A stretch of DNA of 64,000 bases from Pseudomonadota bacterium (GTDB lineage: Bacteria; Desulfobacterota; Binatia; Binatales; Binataceae). The stretch lies in assembly GCA_021325355.1 (NCBI GenBank), contig JAJPHI010000017.1:23686-87685 (forward strand), in the 5' to 3' direction. The notes beneath the pieces were generated by a model, which saw only the letters and a program-made list of their open reading frames with translations, ran no database searches and had not been told where the DNA came from. This document shows positions 1 to 10,125 of this stretch, piece by piece. Each line of letters starts with the position of its first letter. Position 1 is the first letter of the stretch. Made by a program: the position numbers and the translations under genes.

Positions 1-1536
1 GAAAATCCGCCAGGCGCGGCCGTCCTTACCGATCATCACGGCGGCCTCGGTCGGGCCCCACGAGCCGGCGGCGTACGGGTAAGGGGCGACCGCGGCGACG
101 CTCCAGACATCCAGTACGGTCTGAATCCAGGCCCATGCCGCCTCGACCGTATCGCGGCGCATGAACAGGGTCTGATCGCCGATAATCAAGTCGCGCAGCA
201 GGGTTTCGTAAGCTTCCGGCGAAGCTGTCGAGTTCTGAAAATCGACCTTCACCGGCGCAAGGCGCAAGGGCGATCCGGGCAGCTTCGAGATGATTGTCAG
301 CGAAAGGCCTTCGTCCGGCTGGATCCGGATGGAAAGGACGTTCGGCGCCAGCGTGGGGGTTGGTCGCGAGTTGTAGAGAACGCGCGGCACGCGCTTGAAG
401 AAAATCGCGATCTCGCTGGCGCGCTTGGGCATCCGCTTGCCGGTGCGCAGGTAAAAGGGGACGCCGGCCCAGCGCCAGTTATCGATATAGCACTTGAGCG
501 CGACGAAAGTTTCGGTCATCGAGTCGGGGGCGATGTGTTCCTCGGCCAGATAACCTTTGACCTTTTCGCCGGCGATAAGGCCTTCCTGATACTGGCCGCG
601 GATCACCCAGCGTTCGACGTCCACCGGCTCGAACGGACGCAGCGAGCGGATGACGTCGAGCTTGGAGTCGCGGACGGCGTCGGGCGCGGTGGAACGCGGC
701 GGTTCCATCGCAATCATGCAGAGCACCTGCAGGATGTGGCTCTGCACCATGTCGCGGAGGGCGCCGGCGTGATCGTAGTAGGCGGCGCGGGTGCCGACGC
801 CTTCGTCTTCGGCCACCGTAATCTGCACGTGATCGATGTAGTGCGAGGTCCAGATGGGCTCGAAGATGAGGTTGGCGAAGCGCAGGACCATCAGGTTCTC
901 GACGGTCTCTTTGCCGAGATAATGATCGATGCGAAAGGTCGAATTTTCGTCGAAATATCGGGCCAACTGCTGGTTGATTTCGCGCGCGCTCGCGAGGTCA
1001 TGTCCGATCGGCTTCTCGACAACGACGCGCGTGAACCGATTTGCGGCCGCCGCCGGCATCCCGAGTCCCGCCTCCTGCAGGTTCCGGGCGCAGACTTCGA
1101 TAAAGTTCGGTGGTATCGCGAAATAGAAGATATGGTTGCCGCTGCTGCCGTTTTGCTGATCGATTCGGTCGAGCTGCTCCTTCAATTTCAGATAATCCTT
1201 CGGTTCGGTGAAGGATCCGGAAACGAAGTGCAGTTGGGGAGCGAAGTTGTTCCAGCCCGCTTCGGTAAGGCGACGGCGCGAAAAGCGCTCGATGCCGTCG
1301 CGGGCGAACTTGCGATAGCCGTCGTCGTCGAGCGACTCGATCGAGAAACCGACGATCGCGAACTGCGGGGGCAGGCCGCCTTCGAGCGCAAGGTTATAGA
1401 GCGCGGGCAGCAGCTTTTTGTGGCTCAGGTCGCCGGCGCCGCCCAGGATTACCAGGGTGCACGGATCGTTTTTCCCTTGCCCAGCGGATTTGCCCGATGA
1501 TGCGGCGCCGCGTACCGGCGAGATAAGTCCGGCCAT
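1..1536 (-). CDS. zwf: Glucose-6-phosphate 1-dehydrogenase, 3' end truncated by the window edge
   Basis: Reverse-strand translation from ATG at 1536 gives ...CTLVILGGAGDLSHKKLLPALYNLA...VVVEKPIGHDLASAREIN...FRIDHYLGKETVENLMVLRFAN..., the G6PD active-site region RIDHYLGKE. Absent from the ORF track because it has no stop in the window. Confidence 0.95.
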   Translation of the reverse strand, partial: MAGLISPVRGAASSGKSAGQGKNDPCTLVILGGAGDLSHKKLLPALYNLALEGGLPPQFAIVGFSIESLDDDGYRKFARDGIERFSRRRLTEAGWNNFAPQLHFVSGSFTEPKDYLKLKEQLDRIDQQNGSSGNHIFYFAIPPNFIEVCARNLQEAGLGMPAAAANRFTRVVVEKPIGHDLASAREINQQLARYFDENSTFRIDHYLGKETVENLMVLRFANLIFEPIWTSHYIDHVQITVAEDEGVGTRAAYYDHAGALRDMVQSHILQVLCMIAMEPPRSTAPDAVRDSKLDVIRSLRPFEPVDVERWVIRGQYQEGLIAGEKVKGYLAEEHIAPDSMTETFVALKCYIDNWRWAGVPFYLRTGKRMPKRASEIAIFFKRVPRVLYNSRPTPTLAPNVLSIRIQPDEGLSLTIISKLPGSPLRLAPVKVDFQNSTASPEAYETLLRDLIIGDQTLFMRRDTVEAAWAWIQTVLDVWSVAAVAPYPYAAGSWGPTEAAVMIGKDGRAWRIF

Positions 1537-1647
1537 AAACCTCCCTCAGACGCGATTGGTTGCGCCTGCGCCATCTCAAGGCCTGATTCCAAGCTAGACG
1601 ATACCGGAAAATCGCGAAAGAGCGGCGCCCGGCGCGCGCGAAATCGG

Positions 1648-2625
1648 CTAAACCTTCAGGATGATTTTGCCGAAGTGCTCGCTCGCCTGCATCATCCGAT
1701 GAGCTTCGGCGGCCTGGGCCAGCGGGATTACGGCATGAATCGGCGGGCGGAGGCGTCCGGCTTCGAGAGCGGGACCGAAGCGTTCGAGGAACGCGGTGAC
1801 GATCGCGGCCTTTTCGGCGACGGGACGCGCGCGCAGCGTGGAGCCGAAGATTTTCAGATGGCGGCGCAGGACCGCAGTAAGGTCGATTTCCGTTTTGGCA
1901 CCCTTCATCAGTCCAATCAGGACCAGACGGCCGCTGTGGGCGAGCGCCTCGAGGTTCTGCGCGAGATAGGCAGCACCGATACTGTCAAGGATAACGTCGG
2001 CGCCGCGGTCGTTGGTCGCGGCTTTGACCTTCGGGACGAATGAACCGTCGCGGTAATTGATCGCCACGTCGGCGCCGAAGTGCAGACAGTGTTCGCACTT
2101 GGCAGCGGAGCCCGCGGTGACGAGCGAGCGCGCCGCGGCCTCGCGCAACAACTGAATCGACGCCGTGCCGACGCCGCTGCCGCCGCCATGGACCAGCACG
2201 GTCTCGCCGGCTTGGACGCCAGCCAGCATGAAGAGATTGACGAAAGCGGTCAGGAAGACTTCCGGGATGCCGGCCGCCTCGGCGTCGGAGAGGGTCGGCG
2301 GAACATGCATCGCCGAGCCTTGATCGACCACGGCCTGTGCGGCGTAACCGCCGCCAGCCAACAGTGCCATCGCCCGATCGCCGACCCGCCATCCGGTGAC
2401 TTGCGCGCCCATCGCCGCGACCGTGCCGGCGCATTCGAGGCCGAGCAGCGGCGAGGCGCCCGGCTGCGGCGGATAGAACCCCTGCCGCTGCATCAGGTCG
2501 GCGCGGTTGACGCCGGCATGAGAGACGTTAATCAGAAGATCGTGAGGTCCCGGGAGCGGAGGTGGGACCTCGCCGAGCTGCAGCACCTGCTCATCGCCCG
2601 GACGCTCGATTACGATAGCGCGCAT
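1648..2625 (-). CDS. NAD(P)H:quinone oxidoreductase, zinc-independent MDR family
   Basis: MRAIVIERPGDEQVLQLGEVPPPLPGPHDLLINVSHAGVNRADLMQRQGFYPPQPGASPLLGLECAGTV...; Met at 2625 preferred over the longer ORF start at 2778, which overlaps frdD. Confidence 0.88.
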   Translation of the reverse strand: MRAIVIERPGDEQVLQLGEVPPPLPGPHDLLINVSHAGVNRADLMQRQGFYPPQPGASPLLGLECAGTVAAMGAQVTGWRVGDRAMALLAGGGYAAQAVVDQGSAMHVPPTLSDAEAAGIPEVFLTAFVNLFMLAGVQAGETVLVHGGGSGVGTASIQLLREAAARSLVTAGSAAKCEHCLHFGADVAINYRDGSFVPKVKAATNDRGADVILDSIGAAYLAQNLEALAHSGRLVLIGLMKGAKTEIDLTAVLRRHLKIFGSTLRARPVAEKAAIVTAFLERFGPALEAGRLRPPIHAVIPLAQAAEAHRMMQASEHFGKIILKV

Positions 2626-2668
2626 CGGTTTTCTCGACGGCCAGGGCGGGAAGCGATCAGGCGCCCGA

Positions 2669-3031
2669 CTAGGGCACCGTAAGCAGCATCCAGAGGGTTG
2701 CGACGGTACCGGCCGCGGCGCCGATGAAGCATACCAGCATGATCGGGAAGTCGAGGGCCCGGACGCCGAGGGCGTCACAGATGGTATCGCGCAGGCGATA
2801 GCCGGCGTGCCAGAAGGCGAAGATCAGCAGGATCGCGAGGTAGATCCGGGTGATGGGATTCTCCAGCAGGGTCAGCATGTGGTGCTGGTCGGGCGTCGGC
2901 ACCCATCCGAGCGGCTGCAATACTCCGGTCAACAGGATGTGGATGGGAAAGAAGAACGCGACCAGGAAACCGCCGGTGCCGAACATCACCCAGCCCAGCG
3001 GACGATTCGAACGACGTGCATGTGCGGCCAT
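2669..3031 (-). CDS. frdD: Fumarate reductase membrane anchor subunit D
   Basis: 120 aa with three hydrophobic segments, FrdD-like, last gene of the frdABCD order. Confidence 0.82.
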   Translation of the reverse strand: MAAHARRSNRPLGWVMFGTGGFLVAFFFPIHILLTGVLQPLGWVPTPDQHHMLTLLENPITRIYLAILLIFAFWHAGYRLRDTICDALGVRALDFPIMLVCFIGAAAGTVATLWMLLTVP

Positions 3032-3445
3032 CTAGATTGCCCCTACCAGGAAAAGGCCAACGACGATCGACGCTACAATCCAGGCGCCGAAGTTAGGCGC
3101 CGCCGCCAGTTCGTCCGGGATCGCGCCGCTGCCAGTCATCTGGCGGACGAAGACGCGAGGCACCAGCATGAACCAGGTGACGGCATGAAAGGCGACGAAC
3201 AGCAGGGCGACGGCGTTGAGGATGATAATCAACGGGTTGCTGAGCCAGTGCTCGAAGCGCGCATAAGCCCAGGCGCCGTGTCTGATCGAGCGGATCTGCG
3301 CGAGCATCACCACTGCCCAGTAGGCGGCGAAGACCGAACTGGTCTCGCGAATCATGAATTTAAGGTACGGCCAGCGGTCAAAGAACCAATACGGCGACAT
3401 CCGGGGCCGATAGGTTGCAGGTTGGTAAACCTTGTATTGCGGCAT
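3032..3445 (-). CDS. frdC: Fumarate reductase membrane anchor subunit C
   Basis: PYWFFDRWPYLKFMIRETSSVFAAYWAVVMLAQI resembles FrdC; adjacent to frdB. Confidence 0.83.
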   Translation of the reverse strand: MPQYKVYQPATYRPRMSPYWFFDRWPYLKFMIRETSSVFAAYWAVVMLAQIRSIRHGAWAYARFEHWLSNPLIIILNAVALLFVAFHAVTWFMLVPRVFVRQMTGSGAIPDELAAAPNFGAWIVASIVVGLFLVGAI

Positions 3446-3450
3446 GGGTC

Positions 3451-4236
3451 CTACTTGTTCCCCCAGGGCATCAACCAGGTCTTGAACCAGTCCTTGGTCG
3501 CGTCAATTTTGTATTGTTGGATGGCCATCGACGGATCGACGTGCTTGGGGCAGACCTCCGAGCACTCACCGATCACCGTGCAGTCCCAGATACCGTCGTG
3601 CTGAGAAAGGATATCGGTGCGTTCGGCGGCGCCCTGATCGCGCGAGTCGAGATTGTAGCGTTCGGCCAGGGCGAGCGCGGCCGGACCGGTAAACGACGGA
3701 TCGAGGCCGAAGACCGGGCAGGCCGCGTAACACAACATGCAGTTGATGCAGAGGCTGTATTGTTTGAAGACTTCGAGCTGCGCGGGCGTCTGGATGAATT
3801 CGCGCTTCGGCTGATAGTTGTCCTTGCGCACAATCCATGGACGCACCTTCTGCAGCTTGCCCATGAACTCGTCCATCTCGATCACGAGGTCTTTGACGAC
3901 CGTAAAGTGATCGAGCGGCCCGATCCGCACCGGACCGGGAGCGACGGAGGTCAGCAGGGTTTCACACGTCAGTCGGGGCACGCCGTTGACCATCATGCCG
4001 CAGCTTCCGCAGATGCCCATCCGGCACGACCATCGATAGGCCAGTGAACCGTCAAGATGGTCCTTCACGTAGTTGAGCGCGTCGAGAACCATCCAGTCGG
4101 AGCGCAGCGGCACCTCGAAGCTGTCGTAGGAGGGCTCGGTGTCCTTCTCCGGATGAAACCGGGCGATTTCGAGGACAATCGTCTCGTCAAGGATACCAAT
4201 CGCGCCGGACTGAGCATTTGTGCTCGAAGTTTCCAA
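3451..4236 (-). CDS. frdB: Fumarate reductase/succinate dehydrogenase iron-sulfur subunit
   Basis: Fe-S motifs CRMGICGSCGMMVNG, CINCMLCYAACPVF, CTVIGECSEVCPKHVDP. Confidence 0.93.
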   Translation of the reverse strand: METSSTNAQSGAIGILDETIVLEIARFHPEKDTEPSYDSFEVPLRSDWMVLDALNYVKDHLDGSLAYRWSCRMGICGSCGMMVNGVPRLTCETLLTSVAPGPVRIGPLDHFTVVKDLVIEMDEFMGKLQKVRPWIVRKDNYQPKREFIQTPAQLEVFKQYSLCINCMLCYAACPVFGLDPSFTGPAALALAERYNLDSRDQGAAERTDILSQHDGIWDCTVIGECSEVCPKHVDPSMAIQQYKIDATKDWFKTWLMPWGNK

Positions 4237-4306
4237 GTTACCTCACCTCAGATCCTGCTGGAATGCGGAGAAATTGGTTGTTCGCATCTCATGGTCAGGG
4301 GACGCG

Positions 4307-6061
4307 TTAATGGTCGCGGCCGTAGATTCGTTCGCCCGGCGGCCAGCGCGTGATGACCACCGGCAGATACTCGATGCGCGGCGGTCCCTCGGCGGAGCGG
4401 GAGGCCAGCGAGTGGCACAGGAAGCGTTGATCGTCGCGCTTGGGGAAGTCGCGGCGCTGATGGGCGCCGCGGGATTCCTCGCGATTGAGGGCGCTGTGCA
4501 CGATGGTTTCGGCAACGTCGAGCATGAAGCCGAGCTCGAGCGCCTGGGTCAGATTGGTGTTGAAGGTGCGCGAATGGTCGTCGATGAGGATATTGGCGAA
4601 ACGCTCCTTCAGCTCGATCAGCTTGTTGGCCGACTCGACCAGCGAGGCGCGTTCGCGGTAGATGCCGCAGCCGCGCTCCATGGTTTTCTGCATCTCCTCG
4701 CGCAGGGTGGCGATCCGTTCCGTCCCGCCGCTCTTCTTCAGGTAGTCGGTTTCGAGGCGATGCTCTTCGTCGGCAGCCTGTGCCAGGAGATGGCTTAGAT
4801 TGCCGTTCGGCGCGCCGTTGCCGATATATTCGACGGCGTGGCGACCGGCGCGGGCGCCGAACACCAGCAACTCGCCGAGCGAATTGGAACCGAGCCGGTT
4901 GGCGCCGTTGATACTGACGCAGGCGGCCTCGCCGGCGGCATACAGACCCTTGAGCGGGGTCGCGCCGTTAATGTCGGTATGCACGCCGCCCATCATGTAA
5001 TGCTGCACAGGGCGGACGGGAATCGGCTCGCGCACGGGGTCGATATTTTCGTACTTGAGGCAGAGCTCGCGCACCATCGGCAGGCGCGTTTCGATTTTGT
5101 GCTCGCCCAGATGACGCAAATCGAGATGGACGTAATCGCCATAGGGGCCGTGGAAGGCGCGACCTTTTTCGAATTCTCCGAAGATCGCCTGGGATACCCG
5201 ATCGCGCGGCCCCAGTTCCATGCTGCGCAGCACCGGCGTCGGCGTCGGCTTGCCGAGGTCGTAATCCTGCAGGAAACGGTAGTTGTCCTTGTTCAGCAGC
5301 CAGCCGCCCTCGGCGCGCGCGGCTTCGGTGATGAGGATTCCGGTAAAGGGCAGACCTGTCGGATGATACTGCACCATCTCCATGTCTTTGAGGGGGGCGC
5401 CGGCGCGATAGGCGAGCGCCATCCCGTCTCCGGTGCAGATGTTCGCGTTGGTGGTGAAGGGGAAGATGCGCCCGAGGCCGCCGGTGCAGATAATCACCGC
5501 TTTGGCCATGATGGCGCGGATGCGCCCGGTGCGCAGCTCGATTGCCACCACGCCGCGCACGGCGCCGTCGTCGGTCAGCAGACGGGTGACGAAATGCTCG
5601 TCGTAGCGCAGGATCGAGGTGTACTTAAGCGAGGTTTGAAAGAGGGTGTGGAGCATGTGGAAGCCGGTCTTGTCGGCGGCGAACCACGTGCGCATCTTTT
5701 TCATGCCGCCGAACGGGCGCACCGCGACGCGACCGTCGGGCTGGCGGCTCCAGGGGCATCCCCAGTGTTCGAGCCGCAGGAGCTCCTTGGGGATTTCGTT
5801 GCAGAAATACTCGATAGCGTCCTGATCGCCGAGCCAGTCACTGCCGGAGACGGTATCGTAGCATTGCTCGTCGATCGTATCGTCGTCACCGGCGACGCCG
5901 GCCGCGCCGCCCTCCGCCGATACGGTATGGCTGCGCATCGGATAAACCTTGGACACCATCGCGATATCGGCCCCCGGCATCGCCTCCGCTATCGCAATCG
6001 CGGCCCGCAAGCCGGCGCCGCCGCCGCCAATCATCAGTATGTCGTGCGAAGAGGTTTCCAC
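4307..6061 (-). CDS. frdA: Fumarate reductase flavoprotein subunit
   Basis: [105 protein letters not shown]; FrdA-like C-terminus ...[12 protein letters not shown]. Confidence 0.95.
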   Translation of the reverse strand: METSSHDILMIGGGGAGLRAAIAIAEAMPGADIAMVSKVYPMRSHTVSAEGGAAGVAGDDDTIDEQCYDTVSGSDWLGDQDAIEYFCNEIPKELLRLEHWGCPWSRQPDGRVAVRPFGGMKKMRTWFAADKTGFHMLHTLFQTSLKYTSILRYDEHFVTRLLTDDGAVRGVVAIELRTGRIRAIMAKAVIICTGGLGRIFPFTTNANICTGDGMALAYRAGAPLKDMEMVQYHPTGLPFTGILITEAARAEGGWLLNKDNYRFLQDYDLGKPTPTPVLRSMELGPRDRVSQAIFGEFEKGRAFHGPYGDYVHLDLRHLGEHKIETRLPMVRELCLKYENIDPVREPIPVRPVQHYMMGGVHTDINGATPLKGLYAAGEAACVSINGANRLGSNSLGELLVFGARAGRHAVEYIGNGAPNGNLSHLLAQAADEEHRLETDYLKKSGGTERIATLREEMQKTMERGCGIYRERASLVESANKLIELKERFANILIDDHSRTFNTNLTQALELGFMLDVAETIVHSALNREESRGAHQRRDFPKRDDQRFLCHSLASRSAEGPPRIEYLPVVITRWPPGERIYGRDH

Positions 6062-6289
6062 GCTGTTCTCCCGCTCAGGCCGTAGCGCCGATCCGGCATT
6101 AAATACGCTAACTGCCTGCGCTTCTCAATATCAGACCAGCTTTAGCCGACCGGCTGCCGAAACAAAACCGTCGGCATCGGGGAATATCGCGAATTGTCGC
6201 CGACCCGACAAGCCTCGCGCTTTCGCCGCGCTTGCGGGGGCCGGGCTTTTCTTTGAAGATTCCCCATGAGTTTCAGGGAGGAAAGACTA

Positions 6290-6979
6290 ATGGCCGAACG
6301 CCTGTTGCGCCCCGATGAAATTGCCGAGATGGAAAAGCTCAGCGTCGATCGCGTGATCGAGGCGATCGACGCCGGCGACAAGGAGGCCGCCAAAAAGCTC
6401 GCGCAGCGGATGTACAACGAGTTTCTCAGCATGCACGATCTTTATCGCAACTGGGCCGCCGCCACCTTGAGCTTTATCGGCAGGCGCTTCGGCGATCAGG
6501 CGCTCGAGGAGGCGATGGATGCGGGGGTCAAATCGTGGTGGCTACCGAACCTCGAGAAGATGCCGCAGGGCGATGACGCAGCGGCGTTGCGCGCCCGCGT
6601 CAAGATGTTCGTTGCGGGTCTGCGCGCCCATCTGATGCCGCTCCATATCGAGGAAGACGACGAGAAGATCGTTCTGCAGATGCGGCCGTGTGGCAGCGGC
6701 GGGCGCTTAATACTCGAAGGCAAGTACGAGGGGCCGGAAGCGTTGCTGACGGTCAAGGGCAAGCAGCTTTTAACCTATGGGCGGGAGGAATTTCCGGTCT
6801 ATTGCGCGCACGAGCCGATCATGGAGCTGCAGGATATCAAGGCGCACGGCGCGCCGTTCGTGGTAATCGAACCGGCAGCCGAGCTCGGCCGGCAGCACTG
6901 CAACTTCATCATCTACAAGGACAAGAGCAAGATCCCGGCGAAGTATTACGAGCGGCTCGGTTTGAAGAAACCGGAGTAG
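6290..6979 (+). CDS. Conserved-looking protein of unrecognised family
   Basis: ATG at 6290 (MAERLLRPDEIAEMEKLSVDRVIEAIDAGDKEAAK...) preceded by AGGGAGGAAAG; no antisense gene. The track start at 6266 is an upstream alternative. Confidence 0.8.
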   Translation: MAERLLRPDEIAEMEKLSVDRVIEAIDAGDKEAAKKLAQRMYNEFLSMHDLYRNWAAATLSFIGRRFGDQALEEAMDAGVKSWWLPNLEKMPQGDDAAALRARVKMFVAGLRAHLMPLHIEEDDEKIVLQMRPCGSGGRLILEGKYEGPEALLTVKGKQLLTYGREEFPVYCAHEPIMELQDIKAHGAPFVVIEPAAELGRQHCNFIIYKDKSKIPAKYYERLGLKKPE

Positions 6980-6985
6980 CGGTGA

Positions 6986-7016
6986 GGCGGGGGCGAGGCA
7001 CCCGTCGCCCCCCGCC
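6986..7016. terminator. Inverted repeat between convergent genes, possible bidirectional terminator without T-tract
   Basis: GGCGGGGGCGA ... TCGCCCCCCGCC, 11-bp arms with one bulged C, between stop 6979 (+) and stop 7033 (-). Confidence 0.45.
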
Positions 7017-7032
7017 ACTCCGGTGAGCCGGA

Positions 7033-8046
7033 TCAGCGGACCATGCGGCGCCCGCTCGGTTGTTCGTGCCCGATAATCGGGTGCGGGACGTAGGGTTTTT
7101 CCAACTCCGCGACCTCTTCGGCGGTCAGCTTGATTTCGACCGCGTCGAACAGTTCCTTGAGGTGGTGCGTTTTGGTCGCGCCGATGATCGGCGCGGTCAC
7201 GCCGGGGGCCTGCAGGATCCAGGCGCAGGCCACTTGTGTCGCGCTGATCCCACGCGCGCGGGCAATCTTGATGGCGGCCTCTGCCACGGCGACTTCGTCG
7301 GGCCGCTGATACATCGCGCGCCCGAAGGCATCGGTTTCCGCGCGTTTGGTCTTGGCACCCTCCTGATGGGCAAAGAAGCCGCGTGCCAGCGGACTCCACG
7401 GGATCAGCGCCACGCCCTGATCGATGCAGAGCGGAATCATTTCGCGCTCCTCTTCGCGATAGATCAGGTTGTAGTGGTTCTGCATCGCGACGAACCGGTG
7501 CCAGCCGTGCTCTTTGGCGGTGAACAGGGCCTTGGCGAACTGCCAGGCCGCCATGCTGGAGGCGCCGAGGTAGCGGACCTTGCCGTCGCGCACGAGCTGA
7601 TCGAGCGCGTCGAGGGTCTCTTCGAGCGGCGTCGTGAAGTCCCATCGATGGATCTGGTAGAGATCGATGTAATCCATCCTGAGGCGCCGCAACGAGTTTT
7701 CGCAGGCTTCGATAATGTGCTTGCGGCTGAGGCCGCGGCGGTTCGGCCCGGGGCCCATCGCGCCGTGGCACTTGGTGGCGACGACGATATCGTCCCGCGA
7801 GGCCATCTCGTTCAGCCAGCGGCCGGTGATTTCCTCGCTCGCGCCGACCGAATAAACGTCGGCGGTGTCGAAGAAATTGACCCCTGCATCGAGGGCGACG
7901 GCGAAGTGCTCGCGGGCCTCGTCGGCGCCGAGCGCCCAGTCGCGCGGCATCGCCCATTGTGGCTGCGGTCCGCCGCCATAGGTCATGCATCCGAGGCAGA
8001 TGCGCGAAACGGTTATGCCAGTGTTGCCGAGTTTTGTGTATTCCAT
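7033..8046 (-). CDS. Aldo/keto reductase
   Basis: MEYTKLGNTGITVSRICLGCMTYGGG...DTADVYSVGASEEITGRWL...RMDYIDLYQIHRWD...IPWSPLARGFFA; ATG at 8046. Confidence 0.93.
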   Translation of the reverse strand: MEYTKLGNTGITVSRICLGCMTYGGGPQPQWAMPRDWALGADEAREHFAVALDAGVNFFDTADVYSVGASEEITGRWLNEMASRDDIVVATKCHGAMGPGPNRRGLSRKHIIEACENSLRRLRMDYIDLYQIHRWDFTTPLEETLDALDQLVRDGKVRYLGASSMAAWQFAKALFTAKEHGWHRFVAMQNHYNLIYREEEREMIPLCIDQGVALIPWSPLARGFFAHQEGAKTKRAETDAFGRAMYQRPDEVAVAEAAIKIARARGISATQVACAWILQAPGVTAPIIGATKTHHLKELFDAVEIKLTAEEVAELEKPYVPHPIIGHEQPSGRRMVR

Positions 8047-8218
8047 GCTTCCTACATAGCGAGTCTGCGCACGGAGGCAAGTCCTTGAGGCAAGCGAAAT
8101 TGACAAACGGCAAGTGAGCTTGCGGCGGGCGGACCCGACCACGGCCGCGACCACCGGTGTCCTATTGTGTCGGCGCGGTTTCCGGCGCAGAGTTGGCTTG
8201 GGCTTTAAGGGTAAAATC

Positions 8219-8629
8219 ATGTCCGACCGCGAAGCCGTCATCGCCGCGAATCAGGCGTTCTATCGCGCCTTCGAGTCGCTCGAACTCGAGACCATGGAGG
8301 CGGTGTGGCTGCGCGATCCCAAAATCGTCTGCATCCATCCCGGCTGGCGATCGCTCAGCGGATGGGGCCCGGTGATGCAGAGCTGGGAGCGCATTTTTCA
8401 AAGCACCTTCGAAATGAAGTTCGCGGTGCGGGAACTCGAACTCCTGCAAAATGGCGACCTCGCCGTGGTTTTGTGTGAAGAGAATCTGACCCAGCGCGGC
8501 TACGACGGGATTGCACGATCGACCGTTCTTGCCACGAATGTGTTCGAACGCGTCGGTCAGAAATGGATGCTGGTGATGCATCACGGGTCGCCGGTAATGC
8601 AGCCGGCGGAAGAGCCGCCGTTGCAGTAG
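8219..8629 (+). CDS. SnoaL/NTF2-like domain protein
   Basis: MSDREAVIAANQAFYRAFESLELETMEAVWLRDPKIVCIHPGWRSLSGWGPVMQSWERIF...; NTF2-like (DUF4440-type) pattern. Confidence 0.82.
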   Translation: MSDREAVIAANQAFYRAFESLELETMEAVWLRDPKIVCIHPGWRSLSGWGPVMQSWERIFQSTFEMKFAVRELELLQNGDLAVVLCEENLTQRGYDGIARSTVLATNVFERVGQKWMLVMHHGSPVMQPAEEPPLQ

Positions 8630-8700
8630 CGCGCGGTCATCGAAGCGTCCGCAAGGGGCGGTGAGCTCGCCGCAACGGCGCGCCGCGCTGACGCTCGCGC

Positions 8701-9990
8701 TCAGGAGCGGACGCCGAGTTCGATTTCCTCCATCGCGCGGCCGCGTGTTTCCGGCAGCAGCCAGACCAGGGCCGCGCCGGCGACGGAAAAGATCGCGCCG
8801 CAGGCGAGCGTCGCGGCAAAGCCGATGCACGCGGCGCCGAAGGTGATGGCGAGCGGGGTGAAGAACTGGATTCCGCGCGTGACGTTGAGCAGCAGGCCGA
8901 GCGCGGTGTTGCGCACTCTGGTCGGCAGCAGTTCCGCGATCATCGGTCCGACCCCGGCCCAGGTGCCGGTGCCGACTCCGGCCATCACGAACGCGATGCT
9001 CAGCAGGCCTGGAATCCGCATCGCCACCCCCCAGCACATGGTCGCCGGCAGCAGCCCGAGCGCCATCAGGAGACCGAATCCGCAGAGAGCCGGGCGGCGG
9101 CCGAAATAGTCTGCGACACGACCGAAGACGGCGTAACCGACGATACCGCCGAGCTGCATGCGCATCATGAGCGTGCTGCTGGCGGCGGCGCCGAGACCGC
9201 GCGTCACGCGCAGATACGAGGGCATCCAGGTGTACGTGAACCAGTAAGCCTCCGAGTTGACGAGGAGGATGACGAAGAGGAGCCCGACGATGCGATGGTA
9301 GGGTGCGAGCGAGCGCAGTTCCGCGCGATCGAGCCAGCGCCGCGTCGCGTGCCGCCGCCAGACGTCGCTTTCCGGCAGCCAGCGCATCGCCGCCGCCGCG
9401 ACCACGAAAGCCGGCACGGCCGACAGCGCGAACACGAGGCGCCAGCCGATCCATGGTTCGAGGTAGCCGCCGAACCACGCCGCCATCAACCCGCCGAGCG
9501 GCGCGCCTACCTGCACGTAAGCCGCGTAGCGCGCGCGATACGCGGGCGGCATGGTTTCGGCGATCAGGCTCTGTCCGGCGGCCCATTCGCCGCCGACGCC
9601 GATCGCGGTGAAGCTGCGATAGAGCAGGAGTTGGGCAAAGGAATGCGCGACGCCGCACACCAGCGTGCCGAACCCATAGATCAGCACCGTGCTGATAATC
9701 ACCGGTTTGCGTCCGAAGCGATCACCAAGGAAACCGAAGGCGACGCCGCCCGCGGCGGTCATCGCGAGGGCGAGGCCGAGCGCCACTGACGATTGAGTGG
9801 GGCTCAGCCGGAGATCGCGTGCGATCGGAATCAGCAGGAAGGAATAGAGCAGCAGGTCATAGAAGTCGAAGCTCCAGGCGGCGAAGCAGAGCGCGACGAT
9901 CCGGTAATGGTTCGCGCCGACCGGCTGCTCGTTGAGCATCGGCGGGCGCCGGGCCGCGTCCAACCTTGGTGCAGTTGGCTGACCAGTCAT
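8701..9990 (-). CDS. MFS transporter, metabolite:H+ symporter-like
   Basis: About 12 hydrophobic segments; FGFLGDRFGRKPVIISTVLIYGFGTLVCG; ...WLLPETRGRAMEEIE. Confidence 0.92.
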   Translation of the reverse strand: MTGQPTAPRLDAARRPPMLNEQPVGANHYRIVALCFAAWSFDFYDLLLYSFLLIPIARDLRLSPTQSSVALGLALAMTAAGGVAFGFLGDRFGRKPVIISTVLIYGFGTLVCGVAHSFAQLLLYRSFTAIGVGGEWAAGQSLIAETMPPAYRARYAAYVQVGAPLGGLMAAWFGGYLEPWIGWRLVFALSAVPAFVVAAAAMRWLPESDVWRRHATRRWLDRAELRSLAPYHRIVGLLFVILLVNSEAYWFTYTWMPSYLRVTRGLGAAASSTLMMRMQLGGIVGYAVFGRVADYFGRRPALCGFGLLMALGLLPATMCWGVAMRIPGLLSIAFVMAGVGTGTWAGVGPMIAELLPTRVRNTALGLLLNVTRGIQFFTPLAITFGAACIGFAATLACGAIFSVAGAALVWLLPETRGRAMEEIELGVRS

Positions 9991-10125
9991 CGCGGAAACC
10001 GCAGGAGGTGAGGCGCTGGCTTCATGACAAGGCGATATGGTTGGTTATCTTTCGAGTTTTGCCGCCCGCGGCGCAAGTGGACCAGGCGACCCTGCGGGCC
10101 CTCAAGGAGGAAGTGATCCACGCCC

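Noticed and set aside
535-1500. 321-aa + strand ORF at the left edge
   Set aside because: Antisense to zwf, which is missing from the track only because it is open-ended.
4838-6085. 415-aa + strand ORF
   Set aside because: Antisense to frdA.
6770-8113. 447-aa - strand ORF
   Set aside because: Arg-rich out-of-frame shadow of the aldo/keto reductase and antisense to the 6290 gene.
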